Assembly (NCBI GenBank): GCA_017937385.1
Contig: JAGBDR010000011.1
Span: 1 to 64,000 of the forward strand
DNA length: 64,000 bases
Direction of reading: 5' to 3'
Source: Parabacteroides sp.
GTDB lineage: Bacteria; Bacteroidota; Bacteroidia; Bacteroidales; Tannerellaceae
The translations under genes and the position numbers were made by a program. This document shows, piece after piece, positions 34,786-43,415 of this stretch. Within the stretch, counting starts at the first letter, position 1. The number at the start of each line of letters is the position of its first letter. Below the pieces are notes generated by a model, which was given only the letters and a program-made list of their open reading frames with translations, was not told the origin of the DNA and did not search any database.

Positions 34786-36039
34786 ATGGACAAGAATCTA
34801 ATAAAGTCTCTAATCATTGAATACCAGAATTTTGTCAATAAGGTAACACTGATAGAACGAAACGTTCATTTATCAGAGCAACTAAACTACGTATTTGTCG
34901 GTCTCCGCCGCGCCGGCAAATCTTACCTGATGTATCAACAGATACAACATTTGTTGAAAGAAGGGCATCAGATAGAAGAAATCCTGTATTTCAATTTCGA
35001 AGATGATCGTTTGATTAACCTGACTGTTGAAGACCTTGATCTTATAAAAGTCTGTTACGAAGAGCTGTATGCCTATCGTCCCATCTTCTTTTTGGATGAA
35101 ATACAAGTTGTAGAACATTGGGAAAAGTTTAGCCGCCGGCTGGCAGACCAGAAATACAGAGTGTACATAACCGGAAGCAACGCCAAAATGTTAAGTAGCG
35201 AGATCGCCACGACACTGGGTGGCCGGTTCATCATTCAACATATATATCCTTTTTCATTTCAGGAATATTTAAAAGCCAACAATATATCAGTTGAACCCGT
35301 TTGGTACTTCAAAAACCGGGCTGAAATAGTCCGTGCGTTCTCAGACTATTTCCACTTTGGCGGATTACCGGAACTGGGACTGATAGAAACAATAGAAAAA
35401 CGCCAATGGTTAAGCAATTTGTTCAATAAAATATTTTTCGGTGATTTAATCACACGTTATTCTATCCGAAACGATTTGGCCATGAAGGTCCTGATCCGCA
35501 AGTTGGCGGAAAGCGTAAAACAGCCTTCTTCGTTCAACCGGTTATCAAACATCGTTTCATCCACAGGGATTAAAGTCACGACAGATACAGTCATTGATTA
35601 CCTGGAATTTATGCAAACCACTTGGTTGACTTTTTCCATTGAAAACTATGCCTGCAAATTAGTGGAGAAAGTTTCCAACCGGAAATACTATTTTATCGAC
35701 AATGGCTTACTGAACCTATTTTTAATAGATCCGGAAACATCCCTGTTAGAAAATATAGTGGCTATCCGTTTAAAACAGAAGTACGAAGATGAACTTTACT
35801 TCTACCTCCAGAATATCGAAGTCGACTTTTATATACCGGCACAAAAATTAGCCATACAAGTATCATACAGCCTAAAAGATGAAGCCACACGCAAACGCGA
35901 AGTTCACGCCCTATTGAAAATAGCCAAAGCCATGGATGCAAGCGAACTGCTCATCATCACGCGGGACGAAGAAGAAACGATTGTCGAAGAAGGGAAAAAG
36001 ATCACTGTTATCCCGATCTGGAAATGGTTGCTGGAATAG
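34786..36039 (+). CDS. AAA_14/DUF4143 ATPase
   Basis: A 417-aa ATPase of the widespread two-domain family with an N-terminal AAA_14 domain and a C-terminal DUF4143 domain that resembles a PD-(D/E)XK nuclease fold. Walker A is GLRRAGKS (39-46), Walker B is IFFLDEIQ (100-107), and sensor-like TGSNAKML is near 130. The C-terminal part has VDFYIPAQKLAIQVSYSL, where the DUF4143 core usually shows ExDF...xxxQVxY. Function is unknown; roles in DNA metabolism or stress have been suggested for the family. It is AT-rich compared with its neighbours and stands alone, as an accessory gene would. Confidence 0.87.
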   Translation: MDKNLIKSLIIEYQNFVNKVTLIERNVHLSEQLNYVFVGLRRAGKSYLMYQQIQHLLKEGHQIEEILYFNFEDDRLINLTVEDLDLIKVCYEELYAYRPIFFLDEIQVVEHWEKFSRRLADQKYRVYITGSNAKMLSSEIATTLGGRFIIQHIYPFSFQEYLKANNISVEPVWYFKNRAEIVRAFSDYFHFGGLPELGLIETIEKRQWLSNLFNKIFFGDLITRYSIRNDLAMKVLIRKLAESVKQPSSFNRLSNIVSSTGIKVTTDTVIDYLEFMQTTWLTFSIENYACKLVEKVSNRKYYFIDNGLLNLFLIDPETSLLENIVAIRLKQKYEDELYFYLQNIEVDFYIPAQKLAIQVSYSLKDEATRKREVHALLKIAKAMDASELLIITRDEEETIVEEGKKITVIPIWKWLLE

Positions 36040-36050
36040 GAGAAGTGGAG

Positions 36051-36938
36051 TTATCTCATCTCCTCCAGTCCCTCTTCCAATGTATGCGAGCGATAGCCTA
36101 ACTCGCGTCTCGCTTTCTCGATGGACAATCCGCTGTTGCGCGGACGTGGTGTCGCCTCTTTCATCTCTTCCGTCGTGACCGGACGGATCAGCGTACGGTC
36201 CAGCCCGAAATAATCGGCTACGCGGTATGCCATTTCAGCGATAGAGAGAGATTCCCCGCCACAGATATGATAAATGCCGGAACGGCCGGAATGGATTAAC
36301 CTTTCCACCCCGTCGGCAATATCCGCCACCCAAGTCGGCGTACGGTATTGATCGGAGACAACGCGGATTTCCAGCCCCGCCTCCAGACGGTTTTTGACCA
36401 ATTGCAGGATATTGCCATGCTGTCCCGGCAACGCCTTCCCGTAGACGACCACCACACGGACAATCGCATAGTCGCGGCAACACCTTGCAACCGCCTGTTC
36501 TCCCTGTAACTTCGTCACCCCATAATAGTTGACCGGATCCGGCCGGTCTTCTTCCGTATAAAGACGTTCGCTTTTCCCGTCAAACACAAAGTCCGTGGAC
36601 AAATGGATCAAGCGGCTTCCCTGCTGCTCGCAGCATTGGGCCAAGTTCTCTACGGCCGATACATTCAAGGCATACGCCTCTTCGCGGTGCGACTCGCAAT
36701 AGTCCGGGACGGAAAGAGCTGAACAGTTGACGACAACATCCGGACAGATACGGTCGAACAAAGCCTCCACTGCCGGATAATCGTTGATATCCAACCGGAC
36801 AAAGGTATGGTTTCCCTCCGGACGGATATCCGGATGAAGGGAAGAACCGAATACCTCATAGGCTCCGTTCGCCGAAAGATGATCCAGGATTCTCCGCCCG
36901 ACAAACCCGTTTGCTCCTATAATCAAGATCTTTTTCAT
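36051..36938 (-). CDS. RmlD-like NAD(P)-dependent sugar-nucleotide reductase
   Basis: A 295-aa extended short-chain dehydrogenase with the Rossmann motif GANGFVG (8-14), the STDFVFDG segment and the catalytic YYGVTKLQGE (Tyr-x3-Lys). The closest named family is dTDP-4-dehydrorhamnose reductase. Without the rest of an rml cluster the substrate is open, and some relatives act on other nucleotide sugars or as regulatory subunits. Its ATG overlaps the stop codon of the upstream porin-like gene by one base (TGATG), so the two are translationally coupled. Confidence 0.85.
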   Translation of the reverse strand: MKKILIIGANGFVGRRILDHLSANGAYEVFGSSLHPDIRPEGNHTFVRLDINDYPAVEALFDRICPDVVVNCSALSVPDYCESHREEAYALNVSAVENLAQCCEQQGSRLIHLSTDFVFDGKSERLYTEEDRPDPVNYYGVTKLQGEQAVARCCRDYAIVRVVVVYGKALPGQHGNILQLVKNRLEAGLEIRVVSDQYRTPTWVADIADGVERLIHSGRSGIYHICGGESLSIAEMAYRVADYFGLDRTLIRPVTTEEMKEATPRPRNSGLSIEKARRELGYRSHTLEEGLEEMR

Positions 36939-38161
36939 CAGAACATATAGATCAGGACACCCAACACCCGGTGGTTCGTCACCGAATGCGTATCCTCGAT
37001 TTTACCGTTTTCTGCATTCATCGAGCCATACCAGGCAAGAGAAGGGCTGTATTCCACTCCCAACTTCCAGTGAGGCAGATTGTATGAGAGCTGGAGGTTA
37101 GTGGTAAACACCTGGTCCACATCCAACCCGACTCCGTATGTCGGCCCGGCAATCGTCTTTCCCGTTCCTAAGTTCTTCAGGTATCCGACAAAGATTCCCG
37201 GCTTCCATTTCTTCCCGTACACCACATTCAACCAAGTCATGGAATGGCGATAAGGCGTATAGGACTGCTCCCCCGTACGCGGATCGACAGACGTAACAGC
37301 ATATCCGCCCAACATAGAGGCTTGCGTCAGGTTGGAAGCTAACAAGGTCTTTCCTGCGACTAACCAGTTCGGAGCCGTATATTTGGCATGTGCCTCAAAC
37401 GACAACGAAGTCACCCGCTCGTTCACTTTATACACCCGCTCGTTTACCGTCGTCTGTTGGCGAGGTTTCAAGGAGAGCATTTCCATGCCGACACCAGCCA
37501 TCCAACCGTCTGCCTTATAATCCGCCGAAACGTAGACTTCCGGAATACAGCTGTTCTTGATATATTCCTCGCTTTTCCCGTTCGGGCCGGCAGACAAATA
37601 CTGCAACTGCCACAGCACGGTGCCTGTCAACTGCAACCCTTTCCCGGACGTATAGCGGTAACGGATCTGCGGACTCCGGTTAAATGGCTGGAAAGGCGCA
37701 CCGGTCGAAAGGTTCAACATCTGCGGAGAGACCTCGCCGAACAGCGGATGCCAGGTTTGTCCCACCAGCACCGCCGACTTTCCCCAATCCAGATTGACAT
37801 ACGCATGACGGATACGCAAAACCGCCCAATTGCTGCCGGAACCCCGAAAGTCAGCCTCCAGCTTGGCGGTCGCCACGGCCTGCCCGATATTCGGTCCTTT
37901 CACGTCCACGCCTAAACGGGAATAGAGCAAATAGAAACTGCCGTTTGCCGTAGCATTCAGGTCCTTTCCGTCGGCATCCGGGTTCTTGTCCTTCGGATAA
38001 AGATAAAACAACCCGTCCACCGTCTCGGCATTGGCGCGGGAATTATAAAACAAGTCGCCCCGCACCTGCCCATAAAACTTATAAGAAAAATCCTTTTTCT
38101 GAGCATAACCGCCCATGACCATACACAAGGTCGCGAAGAGTAGCCAATATCTTTTCATCAT
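36938..38161 (-). CDS. Outer-membrane porin-like beta-barrel protein
   Basis: A 407-aa exported protein (signal peptide ending GGYAQ) made of alternating amphipathic strands with many Tyr/Trp girdle residues and a C-terminal aromatic residue (LIYMF), as outer-membrane barrels have. The block GQTWHPLFGEVSPQM followed by RSPQIRYRY recalls DcaP-like trimeric porins. The cargo is unknown. The open frame runs back to 38623, but the signal peptide fixes the start at 38161 or 38158, close behind TACCTTTG on the minus strand (38182-38189). It is coupled to the RmlD-like gene downstream, an odd pairing for a porin. Confidence 0.82.
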   Translation of the reverse strand: MMKRYWLLFATLCMVMGGYAQKKDFSYKFYGQVRGDLFYNSRANAETVDGLFYLYPKDKNPDADGKDLNATANGSFYLLYSRLGVDVKGPNIGQAVATAKLEADFRGSGSNWAVLRIRHAYVNLDWGKSAVLVGQTWHPLFGEVSPQMLNLSTGAPFQPFNRSPQIRYRYTSGKGLQLTGTVLWQLQYLSAGPNGKSEEYIKNSCIPEVYVSADYKADGWMAGVGMEMLSLKPRQQTTVNERVYKVNERVTSLSFEAHAKYTAPNWLVAGKTLLASNLTQASMLGGYAVTSVDPRTGEQSYTPYRHSMTWLNVVYGKKWKPGIFVGYLKNLGTGKTIAGPTYGVGLDVDQVFTTNLQLSYNLPHWKLGVEYSPSLAWYGSMNAENGKIEDTHSVTNHRVLGVLIYMF

Positions 38162-38181
38162 CTGTCCATTCAAATAGACCG

Positions 38182-38189
38182 CAAAGGTA
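38182..38189 (-). promoter_or_regulatory. Candidate -7 box of the porin-like gene
   Basis: TACCTTTG on the minus strand, 20 bp before the start codon. No TTG box lies at the expected distance. Confidence 0.45.
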
Positions 38190-38274
38190 CGGAAGTTTGA
38201 GGAATGTAAGACAGATACGGCGCAGGAAAATCCGGTATGATTGGGTGCGTTGCACGGGTTTCTCCGCATAAAAG

Positions 38275-38305
38275 TTGCCAACGAACGATATTTTCCATAC
38301 ATTTG
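38275..38305 (+). promoter_or_regulatory. Promoter of Rpn gene 2
   Basis: TTG (38275-38277), a 20-bp spacer and TACATTTG (38298-38305), with the ATG 31 bp further on. Confidence 0.7.
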
Positions 38306-38336
38306 CTCTCGAACAATTTTAAAACCGAAAAGCCTT

Positions 38337-39224
38337 ATGAAATACCTTGACCCTAAAGCGGATCTGACTTTCAAGAAAGTATTCGGGGAGCACCCCGACC
38401 TCGTGATCAGCCTGCTGAACGCATTGCTGCCCTTTGAAACACACGAGGATGAAATCAAAGAGGTGGAATACCTGCCCGCGGAACTCGTGCCGGAAACGCC
38501 CTTGCGCAAGAACAGCATCGTGGATGTCCGCTGCCGGGACGGGCTGGGCAGGCAGTTCATCGTCGAGATGCAGATGGTCTGGTCACCGGAGTTCGAACAA
38601 CGTGTTCTCTTCAATGCAGCCAAGGCATACGTCCGGCAGATCGACGCGGGCGAGGAATACCATCTCTTGGAACCGGTCTATTCGCTGAACTTAGTGAACG
38701 AAATATTCGAATCGAAGCTGCCTGAATATTACCATTATTACCGGATGGTGCACGTGGAACATACGGACCGGGTGATCGATGGACTGCACTTAGTCTTCGT
38801 CGAACTCCCCAAATTCACTCCGCACACCTTTACGGAGAAAAAGATGCAGGTGCTTTGGCTGCGCTACCTCACGGAGATCAACGAAAAGACAAACAACGTC
38901 CCGGAAGACCTACTCGCCAACCCCGACATCCGGAAAGCCGTCACACAGATCGAAGAATCGGCTTTCTCACCAAGCCAATTGTACAGCTACGAGCAATTCT
39001 GGGACTTGATCAGCGTCGAGAAAACACTCTTCAACAGCGGTAAACGCGAAGGGATCGCGGAAGGGATTGCGGAAGGAATTGCCAAAGGAATCGCCAAAGG
39101 GAGAGCCGAAGGCGAACACAGCAAACAAATTGAAATCGCACGGAAGATGAAAGCGCACGGACTTGCCCTGCCGGATATCGTCAAACTGACCGGCTTGACG
39201 GAGCGGGAAATAGCCGGCTTATGA
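38337..39224 (+). CDS. Rpn family PD-(D/E)XK nuclease/putative transposase 2
   Basis: A 295-aa protein that starts MKYLDPKADLTFKKVFGEHP, the classical opening of this family. The core is NSIVDVRCRDGLGRQFIVEM followed by Q (D...ExQ), then EQRVLFNAAKAYVRQI. The C-terminal tail repeats EGIAEGIAEGIAKGIAKG and ends in a small HTH-like IVKLTGLTEREIAGL. ATG 38337 is chosen from the family N-terminus and promoter. It converges on giant gene B. Its terminator and the sequence behind it match those near giant gene A. The two Rpn proteins in the window belong to different branches of the family. Confidence 0.9.
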   Translation: MKYLDPKADLTFKKVFGEHPDLVISLLNALLPFETHEDEIKEVEYLPAELVPETPLRKNSIVDVRCRDGLGRQFIVEMQMVWSPEFEQRVLFNAAKAYVRQIDAGEEYHLLEPVYSLNLVNEIFESKLPEYYHYYRMVHVEHTDRVIDGLHLVFVELPKFTPHTFTEKKMQVLWLRYLTEINEKTNNVPEDLLANPDIRKAVTQIEESAFSPSQLYSYEQFWDLISVEKTLFNSGKREGIAEGIAEGIAKGIAKGRAEGEHSKQIEIARKMKAHGLALPDIVKLTGLTEREIAGL

Positions 39225-39256
39225 AGAGACATCCTCTTTTTTCATCACTAACAACG

Positions 39257-39288
39257 AAGCCCCGAAGCAGGAAACCGCTTCGGGGCTT
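39257..39288 (+). terminator. Terminator of Rpn gene 2
   Basis: A perfect 12-bp stem (39257-39268 with 39277-39288, AAGCCCCGAAGC type) with an 8-nt loop, followed by GTTTTGTG. It is related in sequence to the hairpins at 24530 and 19496. Confidence 0.85.
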
Positions 39289-39329
39289 GTTTTGTGTATG
39301 CCTTCCGTTCTTCACAGAGGGGAAAGCAG

Positions 39330-39491
39330 TAGAACTTTTAATTTCATTACTTTAGTATTATTAATATTAACCGGTCGCTTGTTCACCTGTCGCAGGGTAA
39401 TTGCCGTTATTTTATGTAGAGACGCACAGCCGTGCGTCTCTACGGGGAACGGTACGCGACCGAAATGTATTATTTGATTATAAATTCAATC
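39330..39491 (-). repeat. 3-prime element shared by the giant genes (copy B)
   Basis: Matches copy A (19590-19721) in the blocks ACTTTAGTATTATTAATAT, CGCAGGGTAATTGCCGTT and ATTATTTGATTATAA, but is interrupted by a REP-like palindrome at 39416-39443 that copy A lacks. Confidence 0.75.
39416..39443. repeat. REP-like palindrome inserted in copy B of the 3-prime element
   Basis: GTAGAGACGCAC, a 4-nt loop (AGCC) and the exact complement. This GTAGAGACGCAC palindrome is a familiar dispersed repeat in Bacteroidetes genomes. Comparison with copy A shows it as an extra block. Confidence 0.8.
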
Positions 39492-42400
39492 TTATTTTAC
39501 GATAGCCTTTACAGCCGCTTCACCTTCAACAGCCACAACAACTACACCAGCCGGAGCTGCGATCGTTGCATTGTCAGAAGCGATAACGGTGTTAGCGACA
39601 ACCTGACCCAAGATGTTAGAGATAACCACCTTCTTGCCGGCTGCACCAGCGATCGTTACCTGACCTTCGCCAGCGATAACCTGGATACCGGAAACAGCTT
39701 CGATGGTTTCGTTGGCAGTCGGATTACCTTTGAAGTTTTCTTCGATACCGAACAGGTCGCCACGATTGTAACCGTTTTCTACGACAACTGTACCGTTGAT
39801 CCATTTCAGGTAACCTTCCTGAGATTTTTCCCGATCCTTTTCTGCATCTTCCGGAGCATACTCTTTCCAAAGAGTCTGGATCTTGAATGTTTCATCCTTA
39901 GCTTCTTCATAGCGGAATGCGAATTTAGCGATGTTGAAGTCCGGAGTGCTCAGGTTAAGTTTGATTGTATCATCGTTCGTGAACAAGAACAGCGTGTCTT
40001 TGATGTGCATACCCGGTACGAATGACAGCTTAGCCCGATATTCGCCAGCTTCATTCTGGTTTACATACGGATTCTTATGCAAGTGAGTTGCACCGTAGAT
40101 GTTGGCTGTGTCGATCAGGTTCACCAAGAAACGGCCTTTGACTACCGGAGTCTTTTCTGCGTGAGGACAAACACCGTGTTCCTTGATCCATTCCGGATCG
40201 TTGTGTTTGATATCATCCGGACACCAAGTCTTAACACTGTTGTCCACATTGACAGCCAACAGATACTGCCAGCATGTATTTTCGCCACGGTTTACATAAG
40301 CCGTATCAACAAACAGAGCCGGGTTCATCTTGAACTGAGGATCATAAACGTTGTCGATGTTCAGGAAGCTCAACGTATCATTAGCCACGATAGACTTATT
40401 ATCGCGTTTTTCATACAGAGCCTGATTGTTGTTTTCGTCACGGAACAATTTGATTGTGTCACCCCATGCCAGCTTATCGCCATTTACCAAGTGGTATTCG
40501 GGATCGTCGGCCGGTTCTACAACCATCAGCGAGTTGTTATCATCAGCGTAGAGATGCATCGGTTTCAAAGACCCCCACTGTACACTGTTTGCCACATAGA
40601 TCTTTTCTGTTTCCAATCCGGTAGCATGTTTTTCATTCTGAGCAGCAGCCAAAAGAACAACATTATAAGTGTTACCAACCTTCTTCTTAAGAGCGAAACG
40701 GGTAGCCAATGTTTCTACTGATTCATTTTCCTGACATTGCAAGAAATTTGTTCTGCCATCTGTGTTTTTGAACACATATTCCAGATTTTCCTTGTTCTGA
40801 ATTTGATAAGGCAGGATAGCCAATGTATCAGCGTTCAATTCATCTACAATCTTGCCGTCTTTTTTTCCGGCCAACTTTGTGATAACATATACTGTGTCAA
40901 TGGTAGCAGTCTCTTTCGCATCTTTATCATTCAACATATCAATACGCAACGTCCATTTTGCAGCATCAGCCTTTTCTGTGATAACACCCAGTTGATGAGA
41001 AGCATTGCTCTGATGGTTTTCTGCCCAATAAGCTGTCACGTTACCAGTTTCATTATGATACTGACCGATATTGAAAACTTTGTTACGCAATGCGTTCGGT
41101 GTTTCAACCATGAAACCGTCCATATGACGAGTACCAGTAATTGCATGTTCTTTCAATGTGACAACGTCACCTGTTACAGATGTAGCAGAAGTAGAAATTA
41201 CATATTTGCTACCGCTCATACGGAAAGAAACATTGGTCAACGTTGCACCAGATTCACGATTCTGTAACGTCATCGTGTTACCACTTACAGCAACAACACC
41301 CCACTGAGTTTCAGGATTATTCAAGTCTACGGTATTAGACTTCACATAGTCCACCTTATTTTCTTTGGCACCAGTTGTAAGTTCATCTGAAGTCACCAAT
41401 ACAGCATTGTTCTTATAAGCTTTATCTCCAGTCTGAGTTTCACCGGCAAACAAGATGTTGAAATATTTGCCCAACAACGCTTCAGGATCCAGCACATTGC
41501 TTGAGCTCAATGTGATATACGGATAAGTCGTTACATTAACAAGAGTCGCACCCTCTCCGGCAGTCAGATAATTCACATTGGCCAATGATGCAATATAAGC
41601 ACTATATACTGGAGTTCCAGTATTATCCGTAACATACAGCATCACACCATCTGAACCATTATCGGCAGCCTTGATCTGGAAATATTTAATGGAAGCCGAA
41701 CCAGTGACTTTATCATTATCGCTCTTAACTGATTCGAAAGCACCTTTCAAAGCACTTTGGTTGGAACCGATTTCAGCATCTTTATTAAAGATAACTGTAT
41801 TTTCGCCTTTTGTTAATGTATAATAATCAGCAACACTACCAGTACCAGCCGTAGCTTTTAACTTACCGGAAAAAGCAGCAACATTCGAAACAGTAGACTT
41901 ATCGCCTTCTGCCTTGGCTATCGTCATTTCGAAACCATCATTCAAGATAGCGTTCAATTCGTCTGCAGCCTTTTTCAAATTGTATTCAGTCTGAACGGAT
42001 GCAAAAATGGCAGCGTTTGCGACATCTGTTGCATCAGCCGTAATATCTGAACCATCATAAGCGACATAAGTATCAGTAGCAGCACCTACCACTTTCAAAG
42101 CGAAATAAGGTGTAGCAACTTCATTATCCGCAGTTGTAACAAGAGGAACAATTTCGAACTGTTGTTTATTGCCTAAGACAAGCACATCACCGTTTTTGTC
42201 TTTCAAGTTCGTACCATCCAAAGTAAAATAGAAAGGTGCAACAGCTTCAGTAGTAACGGGACCTGGATAAGCAGCAACTGTTCCATCTTGCTTCACAAAT
42301 CCAGTTGATGCAGTATTAGCATCTTTAAATACCACTAAACGTGCATTGTTTGTAAAACTTGGCAAAGTACCAACTACAGCCTTATCTGCTGCTGGCAAAG

Positions 42401-42548
42401 CTGCAACTTCCACAGCATTGGAAGCAGCCGCTGCCTTAGTCTCAATCGCAACCGGAGCCGCGAACATTGAAGCCGCTGTTCCTGCATATACACTGAATGC
42501 AGATGTCAGCAACAAGCTGGCCACAAGAGTAGAAAACTTTTTGTTCAT
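39492..42548 (-). CDS. Giant secreted protein with T9SS-like C-terminal domain (DUF6383 type), paralogue B
   Basis: A 1018-aa exported protein with the signal peptide MNKKFSTLVASLLLTSAFSV. The last 60 residues (GAAGKKVVISNILGQVVAN, then GVVVVAVEGEAAVKAIVK) are almost the same as in paralogue A, while the N-terminal halves differ widely. Shared landmarks are DTAYVNRGE near residue 770 and CPH followed by a FLVNLIDTA-like strand near 840. The long N-terminal part is rich in Ala, Thr, Val and Asp, as in surface-layer proteins. Codon bias suggests strong expression. The near-constant tail suggests a common export or anchoring route; the variable body suggests different exposed surfaces. Confidence 0.85.
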   Translation of the reverse strand: MNKKFSTLVASLLLTSAFSVYAGTAASMFAAPVAIETKAAAASNAVEVAALPAADKAVVGTLPSFTNNARLVVFKDANTASTGFVKQDGTVAAYPGPVTTEAVAPFYFTLDGTNLKDKNGDVLVLGNKQQFEIVPLVTTADNEVATPYFALKVVGAATDTYVAYDGSDITADATDVANAAIFASVQTEYNLKKAADELNAILNDGFEMTIAKAEGDKSTVSNVAAFSGKLKATAGTGSVADYYTLTKGENTVIFNKDAEIGSNQSALKGAFESVKSDNDKVTGSASIKYFQIKAADNGSDGVMLYVTDNTGTPVYSAYIASLANVNYLTAGEGATLVNVTTYPYITLSSSNVLDPEALLGKYFNILFAGETQTGDKAYKNNAVLVTSDELTTGAKENKVDYVKSNTVDLNNPETQWGVVAVSGNTMTLQNRESGATLTNVSFRMSGSKYVISTSATSVTGDVVTLKEHAITGTRHMDGFMVETPNALRNKVFNIGQYHNETGNVTAYWAENHQSNASHQLGVITEKADAAKWTLRIDMLNDKDAKETATIDTVYVITKLAGKKDGKIVDELNADTLAILPYQIQNKENLEYVFKNTDGRTNFLQCQENESVETLATRFALKKKVGNTYNVVLLAAAQNEKHATGLETEKIYVANSVQWGSLKPMHLYADDNNSLMVVEPADDPEYHLVNGDKLAWGDTIKLFRDENNNQALYEKRDNKSIVANDTLSFLNIDNVYDPQFKMNPALFVDTAYVNRGENTCWQYLLAVNVDNSVKTWCPDDIKHNDPEWIKEHGVCPHAEKTPVVKGRFLVNLIDTANIYGATHLHKNPYVNQNEAGEYRAKLSFVPGMHIKDTLFLFTNDDTIKLNLSTPDFNIAKFAFRYEEAKDETFKIQTLWKEYAPEDAEKDREKSQEGYLKWINGTVVVENGYNRGDLFGIEENFKGNPTANETIEAVSGIQVIAGEGQVTIAGAAGKKVVISNILGQVVANTVIASDNATIAAPAGVVVVAVEGEAAVKAIVK

Positions 42549-42798
42549 AACTCAAAATTTAAAATTAATAATAATAATGTATATTGAATCTCTATCGCTC
42601 TTCTTTCGGGTGGATATATGACAAATACCACCGCGTTTGATCAACTATCGCATAATGACAATTATAAACGTTCGTTTTTTCCCGTCATTTTTTCGAGGCC
42701 TTTGATGGGTTTGTATCAAAAAGGCGGTTTTTCGTACCCGTTAAGCTATCTGATTGATAAGAAAGAATATAGAAAAGGAAAAATAATTGGAAGAAAGG

Positions 42799-42876
42799 AT
42801 TGCAAGTTCAAAAAGTAGTTGTATTTTTGTGCTGTGAAAATGACTAAATAAAACGAACGTTTTATTTAGTCATTTT
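42799..42876 (+). ncRNA. Promoter reading into a 19-bp perfect hairpin; candidate tiny RNA
   Basis: ATTG (42799-42802), a 19-bp spacer and TATTTTTG (42822-42829) predict a start near 42836. The very next base begins a perfect 19-bp stem (42837-42855 with 42858-42876) ending in TTTT and then GTTTTCC. The product would be a hairpin RNA of about 45 nt. It may be a stand-alone RNA, or a promoter closed off by a terminator. Confidence 0.5.
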
Positions 42877-43136
42877 GTTTTCCGACATCTCTATCTCATA
42901 ACCAATAACTTAAAAGCCAGAAACGCTGATAGTAGGCCGATAAAAACTGCCTTTCCTCTTCCCACAGGAGGGCGTGGTTCCATCAGTCATAAAATCAAGA
43001 GAATCAACAAGTATCCCCCAAAAGGAATCGGCCTTGCCCCGACGGGAAAAGACATCAAGATTTGCAAATCCCTACATTATTATATATCTTTACATACACG
43101 TTAGTTCCTAAACAAGCATACAACTATAGTTGCCTT

Positions 43137-43211
43137 GCCCATGGCAAAGCTGTTCCATGCCTATGGCAAAGTCTTTCCATGCCCATGGCAAAACCGTTCC
43201 ATGCCCATGGC
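43137..43211. repeat. Array of four GCCCATGGC palindromes at a strict 22-bp period
   Basis: Cores at 43137-43145, 43159-43167, 43181-43189 and 43203-43211 read GCCCATGGC, GCCTATGGC, GCCCATGGC and GCCCATGGC. The spacers are alike (AAAGC/TGTTCCAT type). The design matches the array at 24787 but the core sequence differs. Confidence 0.85.
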
Positions 43212-43322
43212 AAAGTTGCTCCAAGCCGATTTGCCAATAGTACAATCAGCTTTTTCATCCTTATAGTTTGTTATCAGTTTCGCAGAGTTGAGCCACAAAG
43301 ATACAGATTTTCCGGTATTTCA

Positions 43323-43353
43323 TTTGAAGAACGAAATATTATTTGTTACTTTG
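43323..43353 (+). promoter_or_regulatory. Promoter of trpB
   Basis: TTTG (43323-43326), a 19-bp spacer and TTACTTTG (43346-43353), giving a leader of about 55 nt. No tryptophan-rich leader peptide is seen. Confidence 0.65.
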
Positions 43354-43415
43354 CTTCCAAGTTGTAAGCCTTTAAAGGCCAAATCGATCAATCATGTAAA
43401 CTACATAACAACATC

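Larger units (their letters stand above)
42549..43415. other. Divergent intergenic region between giant gene B and trpB
   Basis: The longest gene-free stretch (867 bp). It holds the leader of giant gene B, a promoter that reads into a perfect hairpin (42799-42876), a four-unit 22-bp palindrome array (43137-43211), a minus-strand box TATCTTTG (43296-43303) that could give giant gene B a very long leader, and the trpB promoter (43323-43353). No open frame here is convincing. Confidence 0.65.

Noticed and set aside
42618..42818. 66-aa open frame upstream of the hairpin RNA
   Set aside because: No promoter, no family resemblance, and low-complexity AT-rich sequence.
43062..43367. 101-aa frame with repeated His-Gly-Lys peptides
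   Set aside because: It is the translated 22-bp palindrome array and carries the trpB promoter boxes at its end.
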